This document shows positions 38,245 through 47,285 of a DNA stretch of 64,000 nucleotides, in pieces. The first letter of the stretch is position 1, and the number at the start of each line of letters is the position of its first letter. Origin of the DNA: an uncultured Clostridia bacterium (lineage in GTDB: Bacteria > Bacillota > Clostridia > Oscillospirales > Ruminococcaceae); the NCBI GenBank assembly GCA_947630825.1, contig CANRJA010000010.1, positions 1 to 64,000 on the forward strand, in the 5' to 3' direction. Below the pieces are notes generated by a model. It ran no database searches and was not told the DNA's origin. It saw only the letters and a program-made list of their open reading frames with translations. The position numbers were made by a program, and so were the translations under genes.

Positions 38245-39312
38245 TCACTTATGTATTCCCATATTGATTTTTAAACCGCCGCTAACAGGCTTGTCCTTAA
38301 TTTCTTTTTCAGGCGATTTTTTTATAGGCACAAATCTAGGCGCCGCAGAATGAGAATTTATTTTTACTTTGGTCAAATCTTCAAATACCTCGTTAATTGA
38401 AATTCTTTGATCAGGATCTTTAATAAGCATTCTTTTTATAATTGATCTTATATCATACGGGATACTATTATCCAAAACAGGAGGTTCATCATTCAATACC
38501 GATTCATAAATATAATGATAGTCTGATGATATTTCCGGAGTTTTCCCGCACATATACTGATGAAAAATTATTCCCAATGCAAACACATCTATTTTTGTTG
38601 TAAGCTTTGCGTCTTTACCTATCATTCTCAAAAATGTTTCAGGAGCCAAATATACAAAATCGCCTTTTATATCTTCAGAGCTTTTTGGCGGTTCACTTTC
38701 AAAATAGCTGTCGCTTATATCTATTATCTTAGCTGTATATGTACCGCTAGCCGTCTTTTTTACTATTATGTTGTTTAATTTTAAATCTGCGTGAACTACT
38801 GACACATTGTTTAACCCTATCAAACAATGTGCAAGAACCTTTAACAGTATGATTTTATTTTCCATCGGCAAGCTTGAAATTATATCTAAGCTTATTCCCT
38901 CTTCTATCTTTTCTGTTACTTGGTAAAATTTGTTTCCAAATTTAAAAAATTGTTTTACTACAACTATGTTTCCGTTTGATACACTTGTTATTGCCTTAAA
39001 TAGTCTTTGTCTATCATCATACCACTGTTTACATATCTCTTTTTGCTTGTTTTTTATGCTCTCCGATATCTCCGAGCTGCTCGGAAATACAGGAGATAAA
39101 AATTCCTTTATAAAATACTCTTTACCATTTTTATTGGCAAATCCCCATCGGGAAAAGCCTGAATTCTTTGTAGTAAATCCCTGCTCTACTACATATCCGT
39201 TTATTTCTTCTCTTTTTCCGCTGAATATGCTGTCGTTTTTCTTTACTTTTTTGTTTTTTATTTTTGTTTCAGTCATCTTCTTTTCAGAAGTAGACGGTAT
39301 ATATACTGGCAT
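38245..39312 (-). CDS. Atypical Ser/Thr protein kinase
   Basis: EYFIKEF (catalytic Lys), VVHADLKLNNIIVKK (HRD->HAD with D/K/N), KIIDISDSYF (DFG->DIS), YLAPETFL, KIDVFALGIIFHQYMCG, DPDQRISINEVFEDL. Confidence 0.88.
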   Translation of the reverse strand: MPVYIPSTSEKKMTETKIKNKKVKKNDSIFSGKREEINGYVVEQGFTTKNSGFSRWGFANKNGKEYFIKEFLSPVFPSSSEISESIKNKQKEICKQWYDDRQRLFKAITSVSNGNIVVVKQFFKFGNKFYQVTEKIEEGISLDIISSLPMENKIILLKVLAHCLIGLNNVSVVHADLKLNNIIVKKTASGTYTAKIIDISDSYFESEPPKSSEDIKGDFVYLAPETFLRMIGKDAKLTTKIDVFALGIIFHQYMCGKTPEISSDYHYIYESVLNDEPPVLDNSIPYDIRSIIKRMLIKDPDQRISINEVFEDLTKVKINSHSAAPRFVPIKKSPEKEIKDKPVSGGLKINMGIHK

Positions 39313-39334
39313 TTTTCAATTCACCTGATTTTCA

Positions 39335-40306
39335 TTAGTTACTATAATAATTTATCTTATATTTCTCCCACAGCTCGTATTTAATATCATCTATGTTCTC
39401 ATCATTCATAATTCTTATATAATTCTCATAAATATATCTTTCTCTATCCATAAAATACGATTTCATAGATTTAAACGAACCAAATCCTGTAGCTATAATT
39501 CCGAATGTAAAGTCGTCTGCTGTAAAAGTATTTATATAATCTCTTATCTTTTCTTCAAATTCCATTATGTTTTCCGATGAGCATATTGAATCCAAAATAA
39601 CATATTCAAAATGCATAGGTGTAGGAAAATACCCAAAACAACCGTCTGTTGCTGAAATAAATAGTGACGGTTTATTTACTTTTACCAATTTAAAATGAAT
39701 ATCAAAATCTACATCTAAATTAATTACATTGCTCATCGAGGCATCGCTTGAGATGTTACTCATTGCGTCCTGATCTCCGTTTAAATCATCCTCTGTAACC
39801 TGTCTTAAACCACTTGAATCCAATATGTAGCCTCTTGAATCTCCAACCCACAAAAATTCGCTGTTGATATGACCGTTTTGACAACTTACTGATATTATTG
39901 AGGCAGTCGTGGGGAAGCTTTTGCTTGCCAAGCTTCCCCTGAGCTCTGAACCTCTATTAAGACATTTATTGTTTATTTCATCAAGCGCTTTGCAATATTC
40001 ATATTTTAATTTTTTACAATCGCTTATATCAAAATCAAACGAACCGCTGTTTTCATAGTATTCCAATGTTTTATAGGCGCAGATCCTTGATGCAAGATAA
40101 GCGCCTGTATATGTTTCAGTGGTTTCAGCGTCTATTTTATATCTTTTTGCACCAATTCCTCCGCAGCCGTCAAAAACGGCTATAAACGCATTATTGTTTT
40201 GACATTCTCTAGGATATGAGTATGAAAAGTAGTCTTCCCCCATACCTTCTTTTTTTTCCTCACTGTAAACATCTACTATGTTAAAATATTCACTTAATTC
40301 GTACAC
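39335..40306 (-). CDS. PP2C-like Ser/Thr protein phosphatase
   Basis: FIAVFDGCGGIGAKRY, WVGDSRGYILDSSGLRQVTEDD, LFISATDGCFGYF, DDFTFGIIATGF. Confidence 0.82.
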   Translation of the reverse strand: MYELSEYFNIVDVYSEEKKEGMGEDYFSYSYPRECQNNNAFIAVFDGCGGIGAKRYKIDAETTETYTGAYLASRICAYKTLEYYENSGSFDFDISDCKKLKYEYCKALDEINNKCLNRGSELRGSLASKSFPTTASIISVSCQNGHINSEFLWVGDSRGYILDSSGLRQVTEDDLNGDQDAMSNISSDASMSNVINLDVDFDIHFKLVKVNKPSLFISATDGCFGYFPTPMHFEYVILDSICSSENIMEFEEKIRDYINTFTADDFTFGIIATGFGSFKSMKSYFMDRERYIYENYIRIMNDENIDDIKYELWEKYKINYYSN

Positions 40307-40402
40307 AATAAATACCTCCGAATTTATTTACCGTTATATAACTGTTATTAAGTATGTTTTGATATAAGTAATTAAACTAATGATAAATAATTCAATTTAA
40401 AA

Positions 40403-41089
40403 TTATATGCTGTTTGCTATTGCGTCAATGATTGTAGAATAGTCGTAATCATTTAATCCCTCTCCTGCCTGAGATGGAAAATGTATTACATTCTCCCAGT
40501 TATCTGATATTGTGTTCCAATAAGGCGCGTCCGGAGCAAAAAGCAGCAATCTCTTTTCTGAAAAGCCTACATATCCATTAAGCTGTGCGTTTCCCCACCA
40601 GGAGGTAAGCTCATTGAAATCCTTTGCCATATTTTTAGGATAGTTCGGGGCTTCAGCGCCATAACCAAGATTATGAGTCGACGCATCCGTCCAAACTACA
40701 ATAACCTCCCTTTTCTTTATTCCCTCAGTATCCCAAGGTGAACGAATTGCATAGCCTAGAGCTTCAAGACCGTCCTCAGGCTCGTCTCCTCCGCCCTCTG
40801 CTGCTATTGAATTTATGGTATTACTGAATTCTTCAATCTGGTCAGGCAACACGAAAAAATCTGTTTCCATCATCGCGTCATCGCCGTCAGCCAGATAATC
40901 TCTGAACGAAATAACTCTCACTCTAAGTTTATTTATCATTTTTGACTTTGCCGCCATTGCAGCCATAACATCTTCAAAAAAGTGCAGAGCATTGTCCTTA
41001 ACCATGTCTATAACAGGTACCATACTTGCCGTTGAATCAATGCACAATACTAAATCGATATTATATGTGATCTGATAATTTTCTGCCAT
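40403..41089 (-). CDS. von Willebrand factor A (vWA) domain protein, TerY-like
   Basis: MIDAS DLVLCIDSTASM; GGGDEPEDGLEALGYAI; EVIVVWTDAS. Confidence 0.88.
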   Translation of the reverse strand: MAENYQITYNIDLVLCIDSTASMVPVIDMVKDNALHFFEDVMAAMAAKSKMINKLRVRVISFRDYLADGDDAMMETDFFVLPDQIEEFSNTINSIAAEGGGDEPEDGLEALGYAIRSPWDTEGIKKREVIVVWTDASTHNLGYGAEAPNYPKNMAKDFNELTSWWGNAQLNGYVGFSEKRLLLFAPDAPYWNTISDNWENVIHFPSQAGEGLNDYDYSTIIDAIANSI

Positions 41090-41168
41090 AATAATCCTCC
41101 TGATATTTTTAGACTAAGATAAATCTAATAATTCTTTGATAAAAGCTGTATAAATCGTAAAGCCTTTA

Positions 41169-42269
41169 TTAATCCAAATCCTTTGCTTTTTTAAAGCTTC
41201 CGGTGCTGCGTGAAGTTGTTCCAGCCGGATAACTTCTGTGCGGATCTCCCGCAGCTTTTCCTGTTGGAGTATATCTGTGAGATTTAGTGGTATCTTTTAT
41301 GACACCGCTTCCCGAAATTGTCGTTGTTGTTCTCGAACTATAATCAACTTCCACAGGACGTTTCCACGACGCTCCTGACCTTGAACCTGAAACACCAACA
41401 GGTGTTTTCATTGCTTCCTGTCTTAGCTTGAACAAAGAAATTGCAAATAGAATATACGCTGTGCACTCACAGCCTAACGCTAATGCCAACGCCGGTGAAG
41501 GAACTAACATCAATAAAGCAGACAATCCGAACAAACAACCGTATATATACAGCATAACTCCGACAAAGGTCGGGATTTCTACAAGGTTGTTATTGTATTT
41601 TATAGAATTTATAAGAGACATCAAAGTATTTATAACATAGATTCCGAATATTAAATGCAGCACCAGATATCCGAGTACGAATAATGTTAATAATATCATC
41701 GGTCCCTGAAAGGCACTCGGGATATTCGGTATAAACATAATAGCGTAAATTAATACCACTAAAACTGACAGCCCGTCAAGAACTGTTTTTATAATTTCAA
41801 CAACTCTTATACCAATTAAAGCATTGATTTTTAATTCCGATTTTGAGAACCTTGCATAAAAGCAATATATCATTCCAAATACGCAAATTATAATTGCAGG
41901 TAGATTTGATATAAGAATTGCTGAAATTGAATAATTTACAATGCTTGATAATATTGCCTCTGACAAATCAGATAAGCCAAAAATCTCATTTGCCAATTCA
42001 TTTTGAAAAATACTCGTAGCTGAATTAACCATAAACATTACGCCAAGAAGCTGTAATAAAATATTTGCTGCATAAAATATCACAGCTGCTATTGAAACAT
42101 TTGATTGCGCACATCTTTTTATAGTTTCAATCAAAGGCGAATGTTTAACTCTCTTATGTTCACTATCATAACCGTCTGGTATAAAACTAGTCGGTCTGTC
42201 AAATCCGCAAACTCTGCATCTCACCTCCTCTTCTCTATTTTTGGTTTCACAATGATTGCATTTCCACAT
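41169..42269 (-). CDS. RanBP2-type zinc-finger multi-TM protein
   Basis: N-terminal WKCNHCETKNREEEVRCRVCGF; about six hydrophobic segments; basic Ser/Thr-rich C-terminus. Confidence 0.75.
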   Translation of the reverse strand: MWKCNHCETKNREEEVRCRVCGFDRPTSFIPDGYDSEHKRVKHSPLIETIKRCAQSNVSIAAVIFYAANILLQLLGVMFMVNSATSIFQNELANEIFGLSDLSEAILSSIVNYSISAILISNLPAIIICVFGMIYCFYARFSKSELKINALIGIRVVEIIKTVLDGLSVLVVLIYAIMFIPNIPSAFQGPMILLTLFVLGYLVLHLIFGIYVINTLMSLINSIKYNNNLVEIPTFVGVMLYIYGCLFGLSALLMLVPSPALALALGCECTAYILFAISLFKLRQEAMKTPVGVSGSRSGASWKRPVEVDYSSRTTTTISGSGVIKDTTKSHRYTPTGKAAGDPHRSYPAGTTSRSTGSFKKAKDLD

Positions 42270-42427
42270 ATGAATACGCTTCCTTTCTATTTTTAATCAT
42301 CAATAAATGATTGATTTTTAAACTTTTTTTAACCTGATTTTTTTGTTGTCCACTTTCCGCAGTACATTTTATTGCTAACTATTTTATAAGCTCTTACACT
42401 AAATTAAATCCTCATAAAATACGCTGG

Positions 42428-43108
42428 CTAATATTCTTCAATAACCACCATTTCTGTTTTCTTCTTTGTTTGCGGTTTTACATACGTAGTATACGTTTGA
42501 TAGGCTCTTGTATTTTGTGCTGTTGTTTCAGGTTGTTCTGTGGTTGTAGTTGTTGCTTTAGTCGCTTTCTGCTTGCTTTTTACTAAATTATCCTTGTGAA
42601 TATATCCTGTCTTGCCTTTGTATTTAACCTTCCACAAATTAGCGTCATCTTTGCTTATCAATGTTACTTTTATCGCCTTTTTACCGTTAGGACTAAACCG
42701 CGTTATAACTTCACTGTCTGTATTGGGTTCTCTGTACATTGCAACATATTCTTTTTCTGAATTATATTTTATGTAATACAGTTCGTTCAGAATAATTTCA
42801 ATTGTTGTATTTTGCGTCGTTGTTGTTGTGTTTGTGCTAACTGCATTACCAGTTGTGCTGACTGGATTGGGTGTTTCTGTATGCCTGTAAGTAAAAACTG
42901 TCGCTAAGCAAATAGCTCCGATAATTAGTGCTGATACCAAAATAATTATTACGTTTATTAAAGGTCTTGTACTTTTTACAGATTTGCTTTTTATATCAGC
43001 TGTTTCGGTTTCAATAACAACCTCGTCTCCATCAAATGCATTATCACATACCGGACAAACACTTACATTATCTTCGACTTCAGTTTCACAAATTTTACAT
43101 ATCTTCAT
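42428..43108 (-). CDS. Zinc-ribbon / single-TM / SH3-domain protein (paralogue of 37243-38217)
   Basis: MKICKICETEVEDNVSVCPVCDNAF; TM VIIILVSALIIGAICLATVF; SH3 almost identical to 37243-38217. Confidence 0.78.
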   Translation of the reverse strand: MKICKICETEVEDNVSVCPVCDNAFDGDEVVIETETADIKSKSVKSTRPLINVIIILVSALIIGAICLATVFTYRHTETPNPVSTTGNAVSTNTTTTTQNTTIEIILNELYYIKYNSEKEYVAMYREPNTDSEVITRFSPNGKKAIKVTLISKDDANLWKVKYKGKTGYIHKDNLVKSKQKATKATTTTTEQPETTAQNTRAYQTYTTYVKPQTKKKTEMVVIEEY

Positions 43109-43129
43109 ATAAACCTCTGAATTTAATTA

Positions 43130-44335
43130 TTATATTGAAAGACTCAATATCTTACTGTACTTTCCGAATATCTTTTTGCCTTTTTTCTTTTTATAAGCCC
43201 TTACTTTAATGTAATACTTATTGCTGTAAAGGTTTTTTAAAGCGACCCGCTTCTTCTTGGTAAGCTTTTTAACAGCATAGATAAAGCTTTTATTTGTAGC
43301 TACTTTTACTTGATATCCCTTAGCGCCTTTGACCTTCTTCCACGAAATGCGTGCTGTCCTTCTTCCGATTTTTGTTATTTTCAATCCCTTGACCTTTGCT
43401 GGCTTTTTAGCGGAAGACTTCTTCTTTGAAGTCGACTTCTTTGACTTGCTTGACGATGACGACTTCTTAGATGTGCTCTGCGGATTGAATTTTAGTACGT
43501 ATTTGCAGTCGTTAGAATAATCCCTGCTTATTCTTACATAATATGTACCCTTATTTAAGACGCTTGTAACTTTTAATGTCTCATTTGAATAGCTTGTATC
43601 GTCCCAGCCAATATCTATTTTATTTAAGTTGTTGTCATACAATGTAAAATCTGTACTGCTATCATAAGACGTTAGGTAGAAACTGTATACAGTCATTTTG
43701 CTTACATTAATTTTATAGTAATCATACTCATCATACTTTAGTTTTGTTATAGTACCGATAATTGTTGAACCATTACTTACAGACTGAGCTTGTAAATATG
43801 TGTCGTTAGGCTCTATTTCATTTGAACCTGCAGATGCAAAGCTGGCTTTTACTCTGTAGCTTGCTTGCGTGACCGACCAATAATCTTCTGAAACTCTAAT
43901 ATAATAAGTACCTTTTTCCAACCAGCTTGTAAAAGTACCATTTTTAGGATCTCCGCCGCTGCCATATAAACCGTAATCATCTATAGTATTGTAATCACTG
44001 TCTAATATCTCAAAATATAAATCCCCGAAAGATTGCATATCAATAGTTAATTTTCCTGTTGCTGAAGTATATATAGGATGATAGTCATATTCATTTATAT
44101 CTTCATAATATCCTATATAGCCATCTCTCCAAATTCCATTAGTAGCAAGAGCCGAGTAGTCATTTCTAATATCATCTGCACCTGCCGGCACAACCCCTGC
44201 CAATCCTCCAAGCATAATCAGCGTTAAAATCATACTGAATATTTTTTTCTTCATTTGTTTTCCTCCTATAAAAATAAGTTTTTTTAATGTAATTTTACTA
44301 AAAATATAAATTAATAGTACATATTGTAAAACCAT
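43130..44335 (-). CDS. Secreted protein with pre-peptidase C-terminal-like domains and basic Fn3-like C-terminus (likely start 44254)
   Basis: Signal peptide; EIEPNDTYLQAQSVSNGSTIIGTI...DYYKINVSK PPC signature; ARISWKKVKGAKGYQVKVATNKSF. Confidence 0.78.
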   Translation of the reverse strand: MVLQYVLLIYIFSKITLKKLIFIGGKQMKKKIFSMILTLIMLGGLAGVVPAGADDIRNDYSALATNGIWRDGYIGYYEDINEYDYHPIYTSATGKLTIDMQSFGDLYFEILDSDYNTIDDYGLYGSGGDPKNGTFTSWLEKGTYYIRVSEDYWSVTQASYRVKASFASAGSNEIEPNDTYLQAQSVSNGSTIIGTITKLKYDEYDYYKINVSKMTVYSFYLTSYDSSTDFTLYDNNLNKIDIGWDDTSYSNETLKVTSVLNKGTYYVRISRDYSNDCKYVLKFNPQSTSKKSSSSSKSKKSTSKKKSSAKKPAKVKGLKITKIGRRTARISWKKVKGAKGYQVKVATNKSFIYAVKKLTKKKRVALKNLYSNKYYIKVRAYKKKKGKKIFGKYSKILSLSI

Positions 44336-44470
44336 AAATAATTATAAAGTAATTTGGCTTATATTGTCAATACTAAATTTGTTAAATTTCATAATTTTTA
44401 CTTGAAATTATAAAAATTTCATTATTACTTGTAAAAAACAACTTTTCTGGTTATAATAATTACAAACAAT

Positions 44471-45247
44471 TTGAAAGAAGGACTTTCTATGAAAACCGCA
44501 CTTGTAACAGGAGCCAGTTCTGGAATAGGTTATGAAATGGCACGAGTTTTAAGCCACTTAGGATACGAGCTTATTCTGGTTGCTCGCCGTGAAAGCAGAC
44601 TTTTGAAACTTCAAAAGCTGCTAGAAACACGCTCTGAAATAATTACCTGCGACTTATCTAAAGAGGAAGAGTGCAAGGAACTATATAAAAAGGTCAAGGA
44701 AAAGGATATCTCTGTGCTTATTAATAACGCAGGCTTTGGTCTATGCGGAGACTTTACAGAAACTGACTTAGATAAAGAGCTTTCTATGATAAACGTAAAT
44801 ATTAAGGCTGTTCATATTCTTACAAAGCTGTTTTTAAAAGATTTTGTCAAGAAGGACGACGGTTATATTTTAAATGTCGCGTCATCGGCAGGACTGATGG
44901 CAGGCGGTCCTCTTATGGCGACTTACTACGCGACAAAAGGATATGTAGTGGATTTGACCCGTGCAATCAACACAGAGCTTGCCGATATGGGAAGTAACGT
45001 ATATATAGGCGCACTCTGCCCCGGACCTGTTGATACTGAATTCAGCAAGGTTGCCGACGTAAAATTTGAGATGAAAGGAATAGACAAAAAATACTGTGCA
45101 AAATATGCTCTTTACAATATGTTTGAAAACCGTAAAATGATTATTGTTCCAACCGCCGGTATGAAACTTTCGGTATGCGCTTCTAAATTTGTGCCAACTC
45201 GACCGCTTCTTGAAATAACAAGACAAATTCAAAAAAGGAAACGATGA
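44471..45247 (+). CDS. Short-chain dehydrogenase/reductase
   Basis: ALVTGASSGIGYEMARVL, INNAGFG, YYATKGYV (YxxxK), LCPGPVDTEF. Confidence 0.92.
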   Translation: MKEGLSMKTALVTGASSGIGYEMARVLSHLGYELILVARRESRLLKLQKLLETRSEIITCDLSKEEECKELYKKVKEKDISVLINNAGFGLCGDFTETDLDKELSMINVNIKAVHILTKLFLKDFVKKDDGYILNVASSAGLMAGGPLMATYYATKGYVVDLTRAINTELADMGSNVYIGALCPGPVDTEFSKVADVKFEMKGIDKKYCAKYALYNMFENRKMIIVPTAGMKLSVCASKFVPTRPLLEITRQIQKRKR

Positions 45248-45375
45248 AATCAACACATAATTGTGAAAAATAGATAATATTCTATTACTTTTTTTGGCTA
45301 TTTAGTACATTGCATAATTGAAATGATTGTAGTAGAATATATTATGTAAAATAATAAGAAAAGGAGTTTTCGAAT

Positions 45376-46206
45376 ATGAAACTTAAAAGAATTTTTGCAG
45401 GAGTAGCTGCTGCTGCATTGGCAGCTTCAACTTGTGCAAGCTTTTCAGCTTCCGCAGCTGAAAGCTACAACGCTTTTTTGATGTTTGGAGACCACAACTG
45501 GTTATGGAAAAGTATGAATGCTCAGGCAGGTGTTGGAACAGGAGCTTCAGAAGTTGCTGCTTACGGTGTTGACGCAAAGGTTACAAAGGATGGTACATAT
45601 ACAGTTTCCATCACAAGCGATTCTGTTGACAAGAACGCTGAAGGCGACAACCCACAGGGAAAAGGCGGAACTGATGCGGCTACCGGTGCAGTTGTATTCT
45701 GTGTTGATATCACAGGTATTTTAAAATGTAAAGACTTCAATGCTAATGATGAGTTGAAAAATGGTGTTACAAAACCAGGTCCATACTCAGAAGATGATAT
45801 CAAGTGTAAATTAAAGAGCATCAAACAAGACGGTAAAGAGTTAAAATTTGACGCAAGCAAGGTTCTTTATGGAAACATTGAAGATCAGAACTCAAACTAC
45901 AGAATTGAGATCTTTAACACATACGGTAAAACAAAGGATAATCCTGCTATTGATACGACTCAGGTTGTTTGGTCAAAGAGCTTAGACGTTACTTTTGAGA
46001 TTTCAGGTCTTAAAGGCGACGGCACAGAAAAAGCTGCTAAGACAAATGATTCTGCTGCAACTACACAGGCAGCTGCAGTAGGCGGCGGAGCATCTACATC
46101 TTCTAACACAACATCAAATACAAATACTGGTGCAGAGACAGGTCTTGCTCTTATAGGTCTTGCTCTTGCAGGCGGTGCAATCGTTCTCACAAAGAAGAGA
46201 AAGTAA
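45376..46206 (+). CDS. Secreted protein with C-terminal membrane/wall-anchor-like tail
   Basis: Signal peptide; C-terminal NTGAETGLALIGLALAGGAIVLTKKRK (hydrophobic + KKRK). Confidence 0.75.
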   Translation: MKLKRIFAGVAAAALAASTCASFSASAAESYNAFLMFGDHNWLWKSMNAQAGVGTGASEVAAYGVDAKVTKDGTYTVSITSDSVDKNAEGDNPQGKGGTDAATGAVVFCVDITGILKCKDFNANDELKNGVTKPGPYSEDDIKCKLKSIKQDGKELKFDASKVLYGNIEDQNSNYRIEIFNTYGKTKDNPAIDTTQVVWSKSLDVTFEISGLKGDGTEKAAKTNDSAATTQAAAVGGGASTSSNTTSNTNTGAETGLALIGLALAGGAIVLTKKRK

Positions 46207-46235
46207 TAAAATTGCATAATACGCATAATAAATAA

Positions 46236-46264
46236 AAAGGATCTCGAAAGAGGTCCTTTTGCTT
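46236..46264 (+). terminator. Terminator AAAAAGGATCTCGAAAGAGGTCCTTTT
   Basis: Hairpin plus T run after the preceding CDS. Confidence 0.7.
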
Positions 46265-46276
46265 TTAGAAGCAAGA

Positions 46277-46409
46277 CCAGCGTGACGCTGGCTGCCCTGC
46301 TGCCTTTGGGCAGTTTGCAAAATGTGTTCACTTTGTGCAACGGCAGACTAGTACCTAGAAGCAAGAAGTAAGAGCTTAAAAATTAGAAGTTAGAGACAAG
46401 AAGCCAGAT
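46277..46409 (+). repeat. Dispersed repeat family copy B (CCAGCG-TGA-CGCTGG palindrome, CTGCCTTTGG...GCAACGGCAGACTAGTACCTAGAA, heptad tail)
   Basis: Same architecture and right-end sequence as copies at 8146, 50581 and 50723-50841; tail tagaagc/aagaagt/aagagct... has 7-nt period. Confidence 0.7.
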
Positions 46410-46495
46410 AATATATTTCTGAAAATCTTCGTCTATCCTATGGCTTTTTACATCTAGCAATTGTCAACTGTCAGTTTTTACTAAATAAATCTTGT

Positions 46496-46524
46496 TTGAC
46501 AATGTTAAAAAAGTATGCTATACT
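46496..46524 (+). promoter_or_regulatory. Sigma-A promoter of rnpB
   Basis: TTGACA (46496), 17-bp spacer, TATACT (46519). Confidence 0.8.
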
Positions 46525-46530
46525 TCCCTT

Positions 46531-46873
46531 GCGAGTAAGCTATGCGGTAGCTGGACGGCGTTACGTTCAGAGGAAAGTCCGAGCATCACAGAGCAGGATA
46601 GCTGCTAACGGCAGCCGAGGGCGACCTTAGGGCTAGTGCAACAGAAATATACCGCCTTTTTATAAGGTAAGGTTGGAATGGCGAGGTAAGAGCTCACCGG
46701 AATGCGGGAGACCGTATTGCCATGTAAACCCTATCCGATGCAACTCCAATGGTAAGTACAAAGTCAATGGCTGCTCGTCAGGCTTTGGCTTATAGGGGGC
46801 TTGAGCCTTATGGCGACATAAGGTCTAGATAGATTACCGTACACGACAAAACTCGGCTTATCGGCTTAGTCGC
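46531..46873 (+). ncRNA. rnpB: RNase P RNA
   Basis: P1 GCGAG.TAAGC/GCTTAGTCGC, conserved GAGGAAAGTCCGAGC, GGGCTAGTGCAACAGAAA, GGTAAACCC-like and ACAAAACTCGGCTTAT elements. Confidence 0.93.
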
Positions 46874-46888
46874 ATAATTAAAAAATTT

Positions 46889-46916
46889 GACCTGACGAAA
46901 TCCGTCGGGTCTTTTA
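46889..46916 (+). terminator. Terminator after rnpB
   Basis: GACCTGACGaaatCCGTCGGGTCTTTT. Confidence 0.8.
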
Positions 46917-46935
46917 ATTAACTTCATAAAAACGC

Positions 46936-46963
46936 TTGACAAATACTTTTTTTTGTATATAAT
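46936..46963 (+). promoter_or_regulatory. Sigma-A promoter of the T-box leader
   Basis: TTGACA (46936), 16-bp spacer, TATAAT (46958). Confidence 0.75.
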
Positions 46964-46973
46964 GAAAATTAGT

Positions 46974-47250
46974 ATAAAAGCTGTGACGAGGACGAATCGG
47001 TTTTAGTCTTTACAGAAAGCTGACGGTCGATGCAAGTCAGTAAGACTTGACCAGTATTTTATCACCTCTGAGCTGACGGCTGAAATTTTCAGTAAGCTTG
47101 TTCGGGAACTCCCGTTATCGAGTAAAGCATTGTTTGATGCTTACGAGGGTAATGGATATACATAAAACCATTACCGAATAAGAGTGGTAACACGAACGGT
47201 ACTCGCTTCGTCTCTTAAAGCTTATGCTTTTGAGTGAAGCGTTTTTTGTT
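46974..47250 (+). promoter_or_regulatory. T-box riboswitch leader, likely isoleucine-specific (candidate specifier ATC)
   Basis: GACGAGGACG-type Stem I start, AAGAGTGGTAACACG T-box-like sequence, CGCTTC...GAAGCGTTTTTT terminator, directly upstream of acetolactate synthase. Confidence 0.82.
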
Positions 47251-47285
47251 GAAGATTATAAAACAAGCGTTAATAAAACGTAGGA

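Noticed and set aside
31876-44335. Interpretation as a type VI/VII secretion or tellurite (Ter) locus
   Set aside because: Kinase, PP2C and vWA are present, but no TerD/TerC, EssC/WXG100, FHA or T6SS structural genes are seen
46931-47250. S-box or other riboswitch upstream of ilvB
   Set aside because: T-box sequence, terminator and gene context fit a T-box leader better
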